Of a stretch of DNA of 64,000 bases, positions 1-9,410 are shown piece after piece (position 1 is the stretch's first letter; each line of letters opens with the position of its first letter). The stretch covers positions 3,992,001 to 4,056,000 of the forward strand of contig NZ_CP042467.1 of NCBI RefSeq assembly GCF_007993755.1, in the 5' to 3' direction. Under the pieces are notes generated by a model. That model was not told where the DNA came from, searched no databases, and saw only the letters and a list, made by a program, of their open reading frames with translations. The position numbers were made by a program, and so were the translations under genes. Origin of the DNA: Microvenator marinus. GTDB taxonomy: Bacteria; Myxococcota_A; Bradymonadia; Bradymonadales; Bradymonadaceae.

Positions 1-1
1 G

Positions 2-253
2 CAATTCGGGCAGGCTGAGCAACTACAAGCCGACGTTGATGTGGCGGATACTGGCGATGCGGCTCAGACAGCGGCTGTGATTATCGATGGTCTCTGGTGG
101 CCTTTTGCCGAAGAAAAATACGTGGACAAGGCTGGCCGTTGGGCCAACTCAGAGACCCGAGTTGAGCCGAGTAATGCGGGGTTGGAGCTCAAAGACCGGT
201 CCATCGACCAGGTCTTGAGCGATACGCATTTCCCCCCGAGATTGACGTTATGA
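2..253 (+). CDS. C-terminal end of an unknown protein (5' partial)
   Basis: An open frame enters from the left edge of the window and stops at 253, giving the last 83 residues of a longer protein. An internal GTG at 41 could be read as a start, but the frame is already open to the edge, so a partial gene is more likely. The end is rich in Asp, Glu and Trp. No family is recognised. It converges on the minus-strand barrel gene with only 8 bases between the two stops. Confidence 0.5.
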   Translation, partial: QFGQAEQLQADVDVADTGDAAQTAAVIIDGLWWPFAEEKYVDKAGRWANSETRVEPSNAGLELKDRSIDQVLSDTHFPPRLTL

Positions 254-261
254 GGCGGTGA

Positions 262-804
262 CTAGAAGTAGAACCGCAGGTGACCCGTAAAGTTTACGAG
301 GTCGAGGCCAAACCCTGGAATCACGAGTGCGTTCGGGCGCCACTCGAGAACGAGATCGATAGGGATGACGTTGATGAGTACTTCGAGCCCGAGAATACCG
401 GCAACCGCGGCGCCAATTGCGTCCTCGTACTCACTGAGTCCGAGTCCTCCGCCGATACCAAAGTTCCATGCCAGCTCGATATCGTTGTTTCCAGCGATAG
501 TGGCCTGTTCAAAAATGGCGTCTGCAGAAAGAGCGAAGGAGTTACCTCCGTAATATCGGCAATAATCGTTGTTGCCACAGCGTCCAAAGTAGCGGCCTCG
601 CCAATAGCCGATATTGCCCTGAATCGCGAAATTCGAGGTGGTGAAGTACTTCATCGAAAGACCGTAAGCGAGGGTTCCAGAACCCACACCAATACCGAAG
701 GTCCCGGCGCTTCGAATTTGCTTACTGTGTTCCCATTGAGCAGAGGCCGTAGAAGGAAGTGCGAACAAGACTAAGAGTGCAAACCAAATGATTGTGCGTT
801 TCAT
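262..804 (-). CDS. Outer-membrane beta-barrel protein, small
   Basis: About 180 residues. The N-terminus is a clear Sec signal peptide (KR, a long hydrophobic run, then cleavage near TASA-Q). The mature part alternates glycine and aromatic stretches (GIGVGSG, NIGYWRGRYFG, FGIGGGLGLSE) and ends in LRFYF; a terminal aromatic strand is typical of Bam-assembled barrels. Two in-frame ATGs lie six bases apart (810 and 804). The GGAG motif sits about 9 bases before the second, so 804 is preferred. The role is unknown; it is inferred to be a small outer-membrane protein of the OmpW/OmpA-barrel size class. Confidence 0.65.
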   Translation of the reverse strand: MKRTIIWFALLVLFALPSTASAQWEHSKQIRSAGTFGIGVGSGTLAYGLSMKYFTTSNFAIQGNIGYWRGRYFGRCGNNDYCRYYGGNSFALSADAIFEQATIAGNNDIELAWNFGIGGGLGLSEYEDAIGAAVAGILGLEVLINVIPIDLVLEWRPNALVIPGFGLDLVNFTGHLRFYF

Positions 805-873
805 ATGCATAATCTCCGTGTTCTAGTTGGGCGGATTCTGCGACCAAAGATGGAATTCGTCAAAGGAAAGTCG

Positions 874-890
874 GATTCTTATGTCGAATC
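874..890. promoter_or_regulatory. Short inverted repeat between divergent genes
   Basis: GATTC (874-878) and GAATC (886-890) form 5-base arms around a 7-base spacer. They lie between the minus-strand barrel gene and the plus-strand MarR/GbsR-type regulator. This placement fits an operator for the adjacent regulator, but the arms are short and chance is possible. Confidence 0.25.
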
Positions 891-946
891 GAAGGGTGGA
901 ATAGCGTGACAAGATGGCGTAAAGGGAAAGCACATCGGAGGATTAC

Positions 947-1471
947 GTGATTTTGAGCGAACCCGAAAAAAATGTTGTCGAGACGATTGGTGAATTCATC
1001 AAGTTTTGGGGTTTTTCAAAACACCACGGCCGAATTTGGGCCCTTCTCTACTTAAGTGAGGAGCCTCTAAATGCCTCGGATATTCAGAGTGCGCTGGAGA
1101 TGTCAGCGGGCCTTGTGAGCATGTCAATAAAGGACTTGTTGCACTGGGATGTCATCGTCCGAGTCTGGGTGCAGGGCGACCGCAAGGATTATTTCCGCGC
1201 CAATCACGATGTCTGGCATATGGTCACCCGCGTGATGCGTGAGCGTGAGTACCAGATGATTGCGTCAAGTGCTCGGAATCTGGACGATAGTCTCGGAGAG
1301 CTCGAGACGTCGTTGGAGATTTCGAAGGAGCGTCTGGAGTTTCTCAAACCCCGAATAGAGGCTCTGATTGAGCTTTCGGAGAGTTTTGCGGCGTTTCTCA
1401 ACGTGCTCTTGACGCAGGCTGAGGCCAATATAGAAGAGCTCAAGCGCATCAGCGCGAAGCTTCCGGAGTAG
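947..1471 (+). CDS. GbsR/MarR-family transcriptional regulator
   Basis: 174 residues. The N-terminal half is a winged helix-turn-helix of the GbsR branch of MarR regulators: helix containing GEFIKFWGFSKHHGRIWALLYLS, then the recognition region around LEMSAGLVSMSIKDLLHWDVI, and a wing with the charged GDRKDYF segment. The C-terminal half is a long coiled coil, probably for dimerisation. The GTG start at 947 is preceded by a good GGAGG six bases upstream. It ends 6 bases before the acetaldehyde dehydrogenase gene, so the two are probably co-transcribed. Members bind DNA as dimers and often respond to osmolytes or small molecules; the ligand here is unknown. Confidence 0.8.
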   Translation: MILSEPEKNVVETIGEFIKFWGFSKHHGRIWALLYLSEEPLNASDIQSALEMSAGLVSMSIKDLLHWDVIVRVWVQGDRKDYFRANHDVWHMVTRVMREREYQMIASSARNLDDSLGELETSLEISKERLEFLKPRIEALIELSESFAAFLNVLLTQAEANIEELKRISAKLPE

Positions 1472-1477
1472 AACCTT

Positions 1478-2392
1478 ATGAAAATCGGCGTGGCAATTTT
1501 GGGTTCAGGGAATATCGGGTCCGATTTGATGATCAAGATTCTGGAGCGCTCGGAGAATCTCGAACTCAAGATTTTGGTCGGGGTAGACCCAGATTCCGAA
1601 GGATTGAAGCGAGCGGCCGGACTAGGCGTGGCCACGACTCATCAAGGGGTTGAGGGGCTCATGGCGAGCCCTGAATGGGAGGATGTGAGGATCGTCTTTG
1701 ATGCGACGAGCGCGGCTGCGCATGAGTCCCACGCTCAAAGGATCGAGGCGGCGGGCCGCAAGATTGTGGACATGACGCCGGCGGCGCGAGGGCCATTCGT
1801 GGTGCCCGTGGCGAACTTGAAGGAGCACCTCGAGGCGGCAAATGTCAACATGGTAACTTGCGGCGGTCAGGCTACGATTCCTGTGGTTTGGGCGGCCTCT
1901 CAGGTGGGTCGCGTGCGATACGCGGAGATTGTGGCGTCTATCGCCAGCAAGTCGGCGGGCCCTGGAACTCGAGCAAATATCGATGAATTCACGCAGACGA
2001 CCGCGCGCGCCATCGAGGAAGTAGGCGGGGCTGAGAAGGGTAAAGCGATCATCGTCTTGAACCCGGCGGAGCCGCCTTTGATCATGAGGGACACCGTCTA
2101 CGTCTTGGTTGAGGGTGCGGAGCAGGCCAAGCTTGAGGCGTCGATTCGGGGCGCCATTGCGGAGGTTGCGCGCTATGTGCCGGGCTATCGTCTGGCTCGG
2201 GAAATCGTGTTCGACGATTGTTCTGAGGCGCCGCTCGTTTTTGACGATGGCACCGAGTTTCGGGGTCTAAAGGTGACCACCTTTCTGGAGGTGGAGGGCG
2301 CGGGAGACTTTCTGCCGAAATACGCCGGGAATCTGGACATCATGACCTGCGCGGCTCTGAACGTAGGCGAGCTTTTAGGTAGGGCCCTATGA
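1478..2392 (+). CDS. mhpF: Acetaldehyde dehydrogenase (acetylating)
   Basis: 304 residues, the usual length of the MhpF/DmpF/BphJ family (EC 1.2.1.10), which oxidises acetaldehyde with CoA and NAD+ to acetyl-CoA. The Rossmann motif GSGNIG is at residues 9-14. The catalytic cysteine is C128 in [11 protein letters not shown], and further family segments such as AAHESHA and [13 protein letters not shown] are present. In known pathways this enzyme forms a complex with 4-hydroxy-2-oxovalerate aldolase (MhpE/DmpG), which channels the aldehyde. No aldolase gene is in this window. The gene follows a GbsR-type regulator by 6 bases and overlaps the next lipoprotein gene by ATGA. Confidence 0.88.
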   Translation: MKIGVAILGSGNIGSDLMIKILERSENLELKILVGVDPDSEGLKRAAGLGVATTHQGVEGLMASPEWEDVRIVFDATSAAAHESHAQRIEAAGRKIVDMTPAARGPFVVPVANLKEHLEAANVNMVTCGGQATIPVVWAASQVGRVRYAEIVASIASKSAGPGTRANIDEFTQTTARAIEEVGGAEKGKAIIVLNPAEPPLIMRDTVYVLVEGAEQAKLEASIRGAIAEVARYVPGYRLAREIVFDDCSEAPLVFDDGTEFRGLKVTTFLEVEGAGDFLPKYAGNLDIMTCAALNVGELLGRAL

Positions 2393-2880
2393 GGTGGTCC
2401 CTGCTTGGTTTGGTTTTTCTCTTTGGGTGTCCTGCTGAAGGCGAAATCGGGCTCGAAGAAGAGGATATGGCTCAGGCTCAGGACGTCGGATCTGACTTCG
2501 GAGTTGTTGATCTTGGGGCGGACGCCGACTTCGATGCGTCGGACGCTGAGGATCTGGGCCCTGAGTATGGTGGGCCTTGTAATCCTTTTGCTCAGGACTG
2601 TGAGTTCGGAAAGTGTATTCCTCAGGCGGCCGGCGGAGGCTTTTGTGCTCCGGAAAACGTAAACCTGGAACTCGGTGAGGCGTGTCAGACCACTACGGAA
2701 TGTATCAAAGGCGCGTTTTGCGCGGACTTGAGAGGCGAGGGGCCTACATGCTGGGAGATTTGCCAGATTGACGCCATTGAAGGTGGCGCAGCAGATACCT
2801 GCAGCACTGGTGCGTGCGTGGCCCGTGTAGACACCTATCAAGGCCTTGGGCTCTGTGCTTCCAGCGCAAGCGGCATGTAG
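2389..2880 (+). CDS. Cysteine-rich lipoprotein of unknown function
   Basis: 163 residues. It has a lipoprotein signal with LVFLFGC (acylated Cys14), then an acidic Asp/Glu-rich linker (residues 20-60). The C-terminal domain has many cysteines in short spacings ([26 protein letters not shown]), like the disulfide-rich domains common on myxobacterial surface proteins. The start overlaps the stop of the dehydrogenase gene (ATGA), implying translational coupling, though a functional link between the two is not obvious. Confidence 0.65.
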   Translation: MRWSLLGLVFLFGCPAEGEIGLEEEDMAQAQDVGSDFGVVDLGADADFDASDAEDLGPEYGGPCNPFAQDCEFGKCIPQAAGGGFCAPENVNLELGEACQTTTECIKGAFCADLRGEGPTCWEICQIDAIEGGAADTCSTGACVARVDTYQGLGLCASSASGM

Positions 2881-2976
2881 CCGAAACACCCGTGTACAAG
2901 AAATTTTGCATTACGATCGAAAACTCGCAATGCTTGGTGTTCCGGGTTTGCCGGAAAAGCGATTCATGGAGGTTGT

Positions 2977-3489
2977 ATGATATCGCGACTGATTTTGATT
3001 TTAATGGTTTTTGGTTTGAGTGCGTGTGGTGATGACGCCGGTTCGGGTAGCGAAGCTCCGGAGCCGCAAAGTCAGAACAACGAAACCAATACGAATAACG
3101 TTTCTGTTTCCCAAGGTTCTACGAACTCCGAGTCCTCGAACAACACAAATTCGAATGCGACCAACAACTCTACTGCCAATCTGACCAACAATACGACGGC
3201 CAAGACCAGCACGAATAACGACACCGCAGGCACCCATCCCGACCCTGCAGGAACGCTCTCGTGTATGGATATCCTTGGGTGTCTACTCAGCTGTCACGCT
3301 GATGACGAGGCTTGCGAGCAGGAGTGCCGTGAGCTCGGAGACGACCAGGCGCGTGCCCAGATCGATGATTATCTGACCTGTGTGGACACCCTTTGCGCCG
3401 AGGCCATGACGGTCACAGCGCTGACGGAGTGTACTCTGGACAAGTGCTCCGAGGAGCAAGATACCTGCCTCAACCCTGAAGGTGAGTGA
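2977..3489 (+). CDS. Lipoprotein with Asn/Thr/Ser linker and Cys-rich C-terminal domain
   Basis: 170 residues. The signal peptide ends in LSAC (Cys17). Residues about 32-85 are low-complexity Asn/Thr/Ser, a flexible spacer common in outer-surface lipoproteins of this bacterial group. The C-terminal ~80 residues hold ten cysteines in C-x3-C/C-x2-C style spacings (for example CLLSCHADDEACEQEC), suggesting a compact disulfide-bonded helical domain. It converges with, and overlaps by 20 bases, the flavoprotein gene on the other strand. No specific function is recognised. Confidence 0.65.
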   Translation: MISRLILILMVFGLSACGDDAGSGSEAPEPQSQNNETNTNNVSVSQGSTNSESSNNTNSNATNNSTANLTNNTTAKTSTNNDTAGTHPDPAGTLSCMDILGCLLSCHADDEACEQECRELGDDQARAQIDDYLTCVDTLCAEAMTVTALTECTLDKCSEEQDTCLNPEGE

Positions 3490-4621
3490 AGACTTCCTCG
3501 ATCTGCGCGATTCCAATCTTCAAAAGAAAACTCGAATTTCGGCCGTACGATTTTGTGCCGAGCACCCAGTAGTTTGTCTCGGGACTCATCAACGATTGAA
3601 CCCCTGAAGACGATTGTGTCAGGCAATCTCCGCCCGCGCTGCTGAGTAGTGTGGCGGCCAATTTCATGGGACCGTCTGATGCGTAGCAATAGTGGACCTG
3701 AAGTTCCCGGGTGATACTCAAGTCGGGTTTGTACCCGACGTGCGAGATGATTTGATCGACCTCGAGAGTCTCGGAAAAATCAAGGCCGCGGAGTTCGACT
3801 TCGAACCGGCCACCCGTCGAACGAATTGATTCTACGGCGCGAGCTGGCTTAGGCGTGATGCCTTTGACGCCGCCGGCCGCAGCCGTGTTTCCGAACTTCG
3901 AGAGTGCGTCGCGCTGAGGCAGCGGGTCGTCCTCGATGATTTGGTACGGCGCCTGGTCGCCGAGATAGCTCCAAAAGACCTCGGTGCCCGAGAGCTCGGA
4001 AAGTGCTCGGAGCGTGGTCACGGCGGAATGGCCCGCCCCCACAAGCAAGACCTCTTTGCCTTCAAAAGCGGCGCGGTCAGCACCGAGAACGTCTGGAAGT
4101 TGGCGCCAGATACGCGTCCCCGCCTGAGTTTCACCGAGCGCGCTCAGCCCGCCGGGCCCCATGGATGCCGGGTTTTGGTAGACACCCGTGGCGTCCACCA
4201 CGATATCGGCCTCTACAAACTCCTCACCGCTCGGCGTGCTCAGGTGGAGGAGGAATGGGCCGGATTTGCCGCGCGAGCCGATATGGTGCCCCTTGAGGAC
4301 GTCTCGATGGGAGATGCCGAGGACCCGGTGTCCGAGTTTGAGGCGATCTCCGAGCCTCTCGGCCAAAGGCATCAGGTACTCCGCCCGAAACTCAGCCCCG
4401 GTCGGGAATTGGTCGGCACGCTCAGAGATATCCAGCACGGTTTGCCACGGCGAGACGTTGAGCGCCCAGGGCGAGAAGAACCTGACATGCCCCCATCTTT
4501 TAACCGAATCCGCGACGTGACCAGCTTCGTATACCGTGAAGTCCCAGCCTAGTTTCTGTGCGAGAGTTGCGGCCTCGAGTCCGATTGGGCCTGCCCCGAG
4601 AATGGCGATTGAACGATTCAT
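3470..4621 (-). CDS. FAD-dependent NAD(P)-binding oxidoreductase
   Basis: 383 residues. The N-terminal FAD-binding Rossmann motif is GAGPIG (residues 9-14) and a second dinucleotide motif is VGAGHS (194-199). An ATG motif in VVDATGVY (about 142-148) links the domains. This two-Rossmann layout matches the thioredoxin-reductase-like or flavin-monooxygenase-like superfamily. No CxxC redox pair is seen, so a thioredoxin reductase is unlikely. The substrate cannot be told. The 3' end overlaps the convergent lipoprotein gene by 20 bases. Confidence 0.75.
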   Translation of the reverse strand: MNRSIAILGAGPIGLEAATLAQKLGWDFTVYEAGHVADSVKRWGHVRFFSPWALNVSPWQTVLDISERADQFPTGAEFRAEYLMPLAERLGDRLKLGHRVLGISHRDVLKGHHIGSRGKSGPFLLHLSTPSGEEFVEADIVVDATGVYQNPASMGPGGLSALGETQAGTRIWRQLPDVLGADRAAFEGKEVLLVGAGHSAVTTLRALSELSGTEVFWSYLGDQAPYQIIEDDPLPQRDALSKFGNTAAAGGVKGITPKPARAVESIRSTGGRFEVELRGLDFSETLEVDQIISHVGYKPDLSITRELQVHYCYASDGPMKLAATLLSSAGGDCLTQSSSGVQSLMSPETNYWVLGTKSYGRNSSFLLKIGIAQIEEVFTHLQG

Positions 4622-4689
4622 GGCGTGTCCTAAAAATCCGGGTTAAATGAGAAATCGAGAATAAAATCCCTAGTGCCTTTTGTTCTCAG

Positions 4690-7600
4690 ATGCCAACGTG
4701 GACTAAGAATTTCATGACACAAGAGAATGACAACAAAAACGAAGAGTTCAAGGCCCTAGAGCTGCTCTTAAGAAAGACGCGACGAGATCTTGAGACGCCG
4801 GCGATGGTGGAAGGTTTCTTGTGGTTCTTCGCCACGCTCGGCGCGGTGTTCATCTCGTGTGTCCTCCTGCTCGTTCTCTTTCCGAAGCATATCGAATGGG
4901 TGTTTAGCGCGATGACCGTTGGGGTTGGCGCGACTTTCTTTGTGGGCCTCATCGCTGCGTGGCGTTTTTTTCGCTCCTCGATGGACCTCGTGGCGGTGGC
5001 TCGGCTGGTGCAGTCAAACGTGCCAGAGTTTCGCGACGATATCGTGGCTGCGCTCCAGTTTTCTAAGGATTTGGCAGGAGAACAGGTTGCCTACTCGCGC
5101 GAAATGGCCGAGGCCCACGTCAAAAAGACCACGCGAGCTCTCCTGGCTAAGAGCAATGGTAAGAATTCACTGGCGGAGCTCTGCGCTCCACGAGACCTGC
5201 GGCCGGCCATCTGGGCGAGCATCGGTGCGTGGGGAGTTTTGGCCGCTCTTGTGGTTTGGTCACCACCGGCAGTTGAGATGCTCTTCTCCAAAGCGCAAGA
5301 GGAGACCACTGAAGACGGGGTAAAGCGCCGCCCACTCGTGGGTGAAATCGACCTTATCTTGAATTATCCGGCTTATACCGGCCGCACCATGGACTACCAG
5401 GTCTTTGTGGCGGGCCACGTCAAGGCGATGGTCGGCACCGAAGTTCGCGTCAAGACCTACTCGTTGATTCCGAACCTGCAACGTTTCGAACTCGTGCTCA
5501 AAGAAGAAGGGGCTGAGAACGAGCGTGTCATTCCTGTGGCGTCTGAAAATGGACTCTTGAGTGCAAAGTTTATCGCGACCGCCAACGGTTCGTACCGATT
5601 TAGAGCCTATACCGAGGAAGGCGGGCTTATCGAAGACGCCGCAGAGCGCCAGATTTCCCTCACGCCCGACGAGCTTCCCCGAATCGAGGTCACCTTGCCT
5701 CAAGAGGAAGAGGTGGAGGTTAGCCCTCAGGATGTGGTGCGAATCGAGTTTTTTGTGACCGATGATTTTGGCATTGAGACGGTTTACCGGACCGAGATTT
5801 TGGCCGGTACCGACCCGGACGAGGCTAAACAAGAGGTCTTTGACCTGCCGTCTCTTTCAACCAATCCGCGTCAGGTCGAGCACGGGTTTGACCTGGATCT
5901 CAAGCCGCTCGATTTGCGTCCGAAGGACGTGGTCGTCGTCACCCTTTATGCGACCGATAACAACACTTTGACGGGGCCCGGCGTGGGTGAGAGCAGGCAA
6001 ATCGTTCTGCGAGTAGCCAGTCCGGAGGACCGCCATATGCGCCTCCTCGAAGAGCAAACGCAAATCGTAGATGCAATGATCAATCTGCTCGCCGACTATC
6101 TGGAGAACCCTTTTGGCAGGCGTGAGCTTCAGGGCAAAGATCGTTACGAACAGGTGCCGTCTGAAGACTTTTTGGCGCGCTCGGCTGAGCTCCTTCCAAA
6201 GCACCATGAGCTCAACGGCAAGATGAGGGTCTTGGTCGAAGCTATGGGAGCGGTCTTCGAGAAGATGAAGTCAGACCCGCTGACTGTGGAAAAAGACCGC
6301 ATCATTTTTGAGTCGTTGATGCTTCAGTTCAAAGGTCTTCATGAATCGGGTGAGCCCCTGGACGATTTGAGGTTGATTGCAAGCCATGCGTCCGACGCCG
6401 AGGAGGGCCTGGAGAAAGGTATTTTGCGCCTCGACCATCTGCTCCTGAAGCAAAAAGAAGACATGATCAAAGCGGCTGCTGAGGAGATTCGAGAGCTCAA
6501 AGACCGCCTCAAGGAGCTGCTCGAAAAATATCGCGACACGCAAGACCCGGAACTTAAAGAGGCGATCAAGCGCGAGATGCAGCGGCTGCGGCAGCGAATG
6601 GCAGAGCTCATGCAGCGCATGCGCTCTCAGCTCAAGGAGCTCCCGAAGGAACATATCAATCGCGATGCCTTGGAAACTCAACAGATGGAGAGCGACGCCC
6701 AGAAGATGGCGGATGCCATGGAGAGCGTGGAAGACCTTTTGGAAAAGGGCGATATCGATGGCGCCCTTGAGGCACTCGAGAAGATGACGGAGGGGCTCGA
6801 CGGCTTGACTGAAGGCATGGAAAGCTCGGGTTCTGGAGGTCAGTCAGATCCTGAGTTCGACAAGAAGATGAACGAGCTGATGGACCAAACTCGCGACGTC
6901 GAAGAGATGCAAAAGGCGATTGAGTCCGAGAGCTCTGAGGCTCAAAAGAAGGCCTTGGAAGAGATGGCCAAGGAACTCGAAGAGATGGCCCAAAAGGCGC
7001 AAGAGGAGCTCCTTCAGGAAATCGCGAAGCAGGAGAAGACGCTTAAGCAAGCGCAGGATCGACCAGTAGATCAGATGTATCGATCGCAGATGGCTCGTGC
7101 CGAGGAAAAGGTCGAGCGGCTCAAAGAAGCGGTGGAGGACCAGAACTTTGATATTGCAAACGAGCTTGCGCGTGAGTCCACTCAGGAGCTGCGCGGGCTT
7201 GAGTTTGACCTCGAGATGGCTCAGCGGTTTCAATCGAACGTTGGGCGAAAGGCCGCCGAAACCAAGCGCGCACAGCGTGAAATGACCGAAGCGCGATCGC
7301 GCGCCGATAGGATCGAGCGCAAGCTGGGTGAGCTGCAGCAAGCAGCACGTGAGCAGATGTCACAGTCAGGCGGCGAGAAGATGGGTGAGCTGGAAGGCAA
7401 ACAGCAATCAGCCAATGAAAGGGCGCAGAAACTCTCGGAATCACTGGAAGAAGCCGGAAAGAAATACCCCGCGCTCAAGGAGAAACTGCAGCCATCGTTA
7501 GAAGCCGCGCGAAAGGCCATGGGCGAATCCTCGCAAAGTCTCGGTGAGGGACAGATGCAGCGCTCTATCGACCATCAGCGACAGGCGCTCGATGAGCTCC

Positions 7601-7809
7601 AGCAGCTTCAGCAGTCGATGAAAGAGGCGATGCAGGAACAACGGCAGGGAGAGAATGGCCGAGAGATGGAAACGGAGAAGGTCGAGATTCCCGATTCTGA
7701 GAAGAAAGATGGGTCTTTCCGCCAAGACGTGATGAAGAACATGCGCGAGGACCGCCTCGAGGGCTACTCGGACGAGATCCAGCGCTACTTTGAGAGTTTG
7801 ATGGAGTAG
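4690..7809 (+). CDS. DUF4175-type membrane protein with long coiled coil
   Basis: 1039 residues. Two membrane segments lie near residues 43-65 and 75-97, and a third near 175-192. A middle region of beta-rich repeats (about 210-450) follows, then an exceptionally Glu/Lys/Gln/Met-rich coiled coil from about 590 to the end. The arrangement matches DUF4175 proteins, which sit beside MoxR/DUF58/BatA genes in many proteobacteria. The start is ambiguous: ATG 4690 or ATG 4714 (MTQEND), neither with a strong ribosome binding site. It is the first gene of a packed operon running to about 15.9 kb, and the next gene starts 2 bases after its stop. Confidence 0.75.
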   Translation: MPTWTKNFMTQENDNKNEEFKALELLLRKTRRDLETPAMVEGFLWFFATLGAVFISCVLLLVLFPKHIEWVFSAMTVGVGATFFVGLIAAWRFFRSSMDLVAVARLVQSNVPEFRDDIVAALQFSKDLAGEQVAYSREMAEAHVKKTTRALLAKSNGKNSLAELCAPRDLRPAIWASIGAWGVLAALVVWSPPAVEMLFSKAQEETTEDGVKRRPLVGEIDLILNYPAYTGRTMDYQVFVAGHVKAMVGTEVRVKTYSLIPNLQRFELVLKEEGAENERVIPVASENGLLSAKFIATANGSYRFRAYTEEGGLIEDAAERQISLTPDELPRIEVTLPQEEEVEVSPQDVVRIEFFVTDDFGIETVYRTEILAGTDPDEAKQEVFDLPSLSTNPRQVEHGFDLDLKPLDLRPKDVVVVTLYATDNNTLTGPGVGESRQIVLRVASPEDRHMRLLEEQTQIVDAMINLLADYLENPFGRRELQGKDRYEQVPSEDFLARSAELLPKHHELNGKMRVLVEAMGAVFEKMKSDPLTVEKDRIIFESLMLQFKGLHESGEPLDDLRLIASHASDAEEGLEKGILRLDHLLLKQKEDMIKAAAEEIRELKDRLKELLEKYRDTQDPELKEAIKREMQRLRQRMAELMQRMRSQLKELPKEHINRDALETQQMESDAQKMADAMESVEDLLEKGDIDGALEALEKMTEGLDGLTEGMESSGSGGQSDPEFDKKMNELMDQTRDVEEMQKAIESESSEAQKKALEEMAKELEEMAQKAQEELLQEIAKQEKTLKQAQDRPVDQMYRSQMARAEEKVERLKEAVEDQNFDIANELARESTQELRGLEFDLEMAQRFQSNVGRKAAETKRAQREMTEARSRADRIERKLGELQQAAREQMSQSGGEKMGELEGKQQSANERAQKLSESLEEAGKKYPALKEKLQPSLEAARKAMGESSQSLGEGQMQRSIDHQRQALDELQQLQQSMKEAMQEQRQGENGREMETEKVEIPDSEKKDGSFRQDVMKNMREDRLEGYSDEIQRYFESLME

Positions 7810-7811
7810 GT

Positions 7812-9365
7812 ATGCAGCCTAAAATTTACACATGGTTATGCCTCCTCTTGGTTTGGGTTTCTTTGCCAGCGTGGGCTGCGAGTCCTCGTGACGCCGACCA
7901 GGCATTGAGCGCCTGGCAGTTGCCGGAGGCGAAGCGAATCCTCGAGGAGCTCGAGACGAAGGCTCCGGATTCTGTGGAGACCCTTTACTTGTGGGCGCGC
8001 TACGACTTTTATGAAGGAAACTACGATCAGGCGGTTGAGCGTCTGGACCAAGCGATTGCGACGGCGCCGCGCCGTGAGTTTCAAGAATTGAGAGAGATCG
8101 TGGCGTCTACCCGCGATGTCACGAAGAACTACACCAAGCACACAAGCCCGAAGGGCTATTTCGAGATCTGGCTCGAGCCCGGAAAGGACGAGGTCCTCCT
8201 TCCTCACGCATTCGAGGCCCTGGATTTGGCCTACGACGCCTTTGCCGAAGAGATCGGCTACCGGCCACCAACACCGGTCCGGGTTGAGGTCTATCCACAA
8301 ACCACCACCTTGGCCAAAGTCTCCATCCTAACTGAAGATGACATCAGGACGTCGGGGACGATCGCCCTTTGTAAGTACAACAGGCTCATGATCACGAGCC
8401 CGCGCGCGACCCTTCGGGGTTATGGCTGGGTGGACACCCTGGTGCATGAGTACGTACATTACGTGGTGAATCAGAAGACGCACAACCGCGTGCCGATCTG
8501 GATGCACGAGGGGCTGGCGAAATTCCTGGAACGCCGCTGGCGAGGCCCGGATCAGCATATGTTGGCGCCTTCATCAGAGCATCTTCTGCAAAAACGGGTG
8601 AAGGCCAATTCGTTGATCACCTTTGATCAGATGCACCCTTCGATGGCTAAGCTACCCAGTCAGGAAGATGCTGCGCTGGCGTTCGCAGAGGTCTATACCG
8701 CCATGGAGTACCTTCGCGAGAAGGCTGGTCCAGATGCTTTCGAGCGACTCCTCGACCTGATTGCTCAGGGGCGTGACGCTCAGCGGGCGTTTGCCGAGGT
8801 TCTGGGCGTTCCGTTTCAGCAGTTCGAGCGCGAGTGGAAAGCGAGCCTGAAGAGCCGCAAAGCTTCTGCGTTTCCGGAGGAGAGTGGATTCGAGGAACGT
8901 CTGGTGTTCAAGGAAGAAGCCGAGTCTGAGCTCAAACAAATGGAGTCGCCCAAAGCCAGAGACCATATGCATTTGGGCGAGATCATGCAGGCGCGCGATC
9001 GATTCGAAGCGGCGGTGATCCAATATCAAAAGGCCGAACGAATTGCGGGCTCCCACAATCCTGTGCTTCAGTCGCGGCTTGCGCACTCGCTTTTGGCACT
9101 GGGCCGTGCCGAGGAAGCGGTGAGCTCATTGGAGTCGAGCGTCGAGTTCTATCCGTCCTATGTCTCGTCCTGGATCAATCTTGGAAAAGCCTATGCCGCG
9201 CTTTCGCAATGGGATAAAGCACTTGAGCACCTGAACGAGGCGGCCCGCATCAATCCTTTTGACCCCGAAGTACATTCTGAGATGGCTCGGGTGTACAAGG
9301 CCATGGGGCGTACCGAGGACGAAGCCCAAGCGCGTCGTTTCATGACTCTTGTAAGTGCGCCGTAG
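7812..9365 (+). CDS. Secreted MA-clan (gluzincin-like) metallopeptidase with TPR repeats
   Basis: 517 residues. A signal peptide ends at PAWA (about residue 22). A short N-terminal TPR region is followed by a peptidase domain with the zinc motif HEYVH (212-216) and a downstream MHEGLAKFLE giving the third zinc ligand, Glu233. This is the peptidase MA-like layout. The C-terminal third has TPR repeats (for example LGKAYAALSQWDKALEHLNEAARINP). It is probably exported to the periplasm. It starts 2 bases after the DUF4175 gene, so it likely acts in the same envelope-related process as the MoxR/BatA genes downstream. Confidence 0.78.
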   Translation: MQPKIYTWLCLLLVWVSLPAWAASPRDADQALSAWQLPEAKRILEELETKAPDSVETLYLWARYDFYEGNYDQAVERLDQAIATAPRREFQELREIVASTRDVTKNYTKHTSPKGYFEIWLEPGKDEVLLPHAFEALDLAYDAFAEEIGYRPPTPVRVEVYPQTTTLAKVSILTEDDIRTSGTIALCKYNRLMITSPRATLRGYGWVDTLVHEYVHYVVNQKTHNRVPIWMHEGLAKFLERRWRGPDQHMLAPSSEHLLQKRVKANSLITFDQMHPSMAKLPSQEDAALAFAEVYTAMEYLREKAGPDAFERLLDLIAQGRDAQRAFAEVLGVPFQQFEREWKASLKSRKASAFPEESGFEERLVFKEEAESELKQMESPKARDHMHLGEIMQARDRFEAAVIQYQKAERIAGSHNPVLQSRLAHSLLALGRAEEAVSSLESSVEFYPSYVSSWINLGKAYAALSQWDKALEHLNEAARINPFDPEVHSEMARVYKAMGRTEDEAQARRFMTLVSAP

Positions 9366-9410
9366 TCGACTAGAGTGCGAAGCCCTGAATTTTTTGACCG
9401 ATTGTTGTGA

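Noticed and set aside
280-774. Plus-strand frame across the barrel gene
   Set aside because: Antisense to a protein with a clear signal peptide and barrel-like strands.
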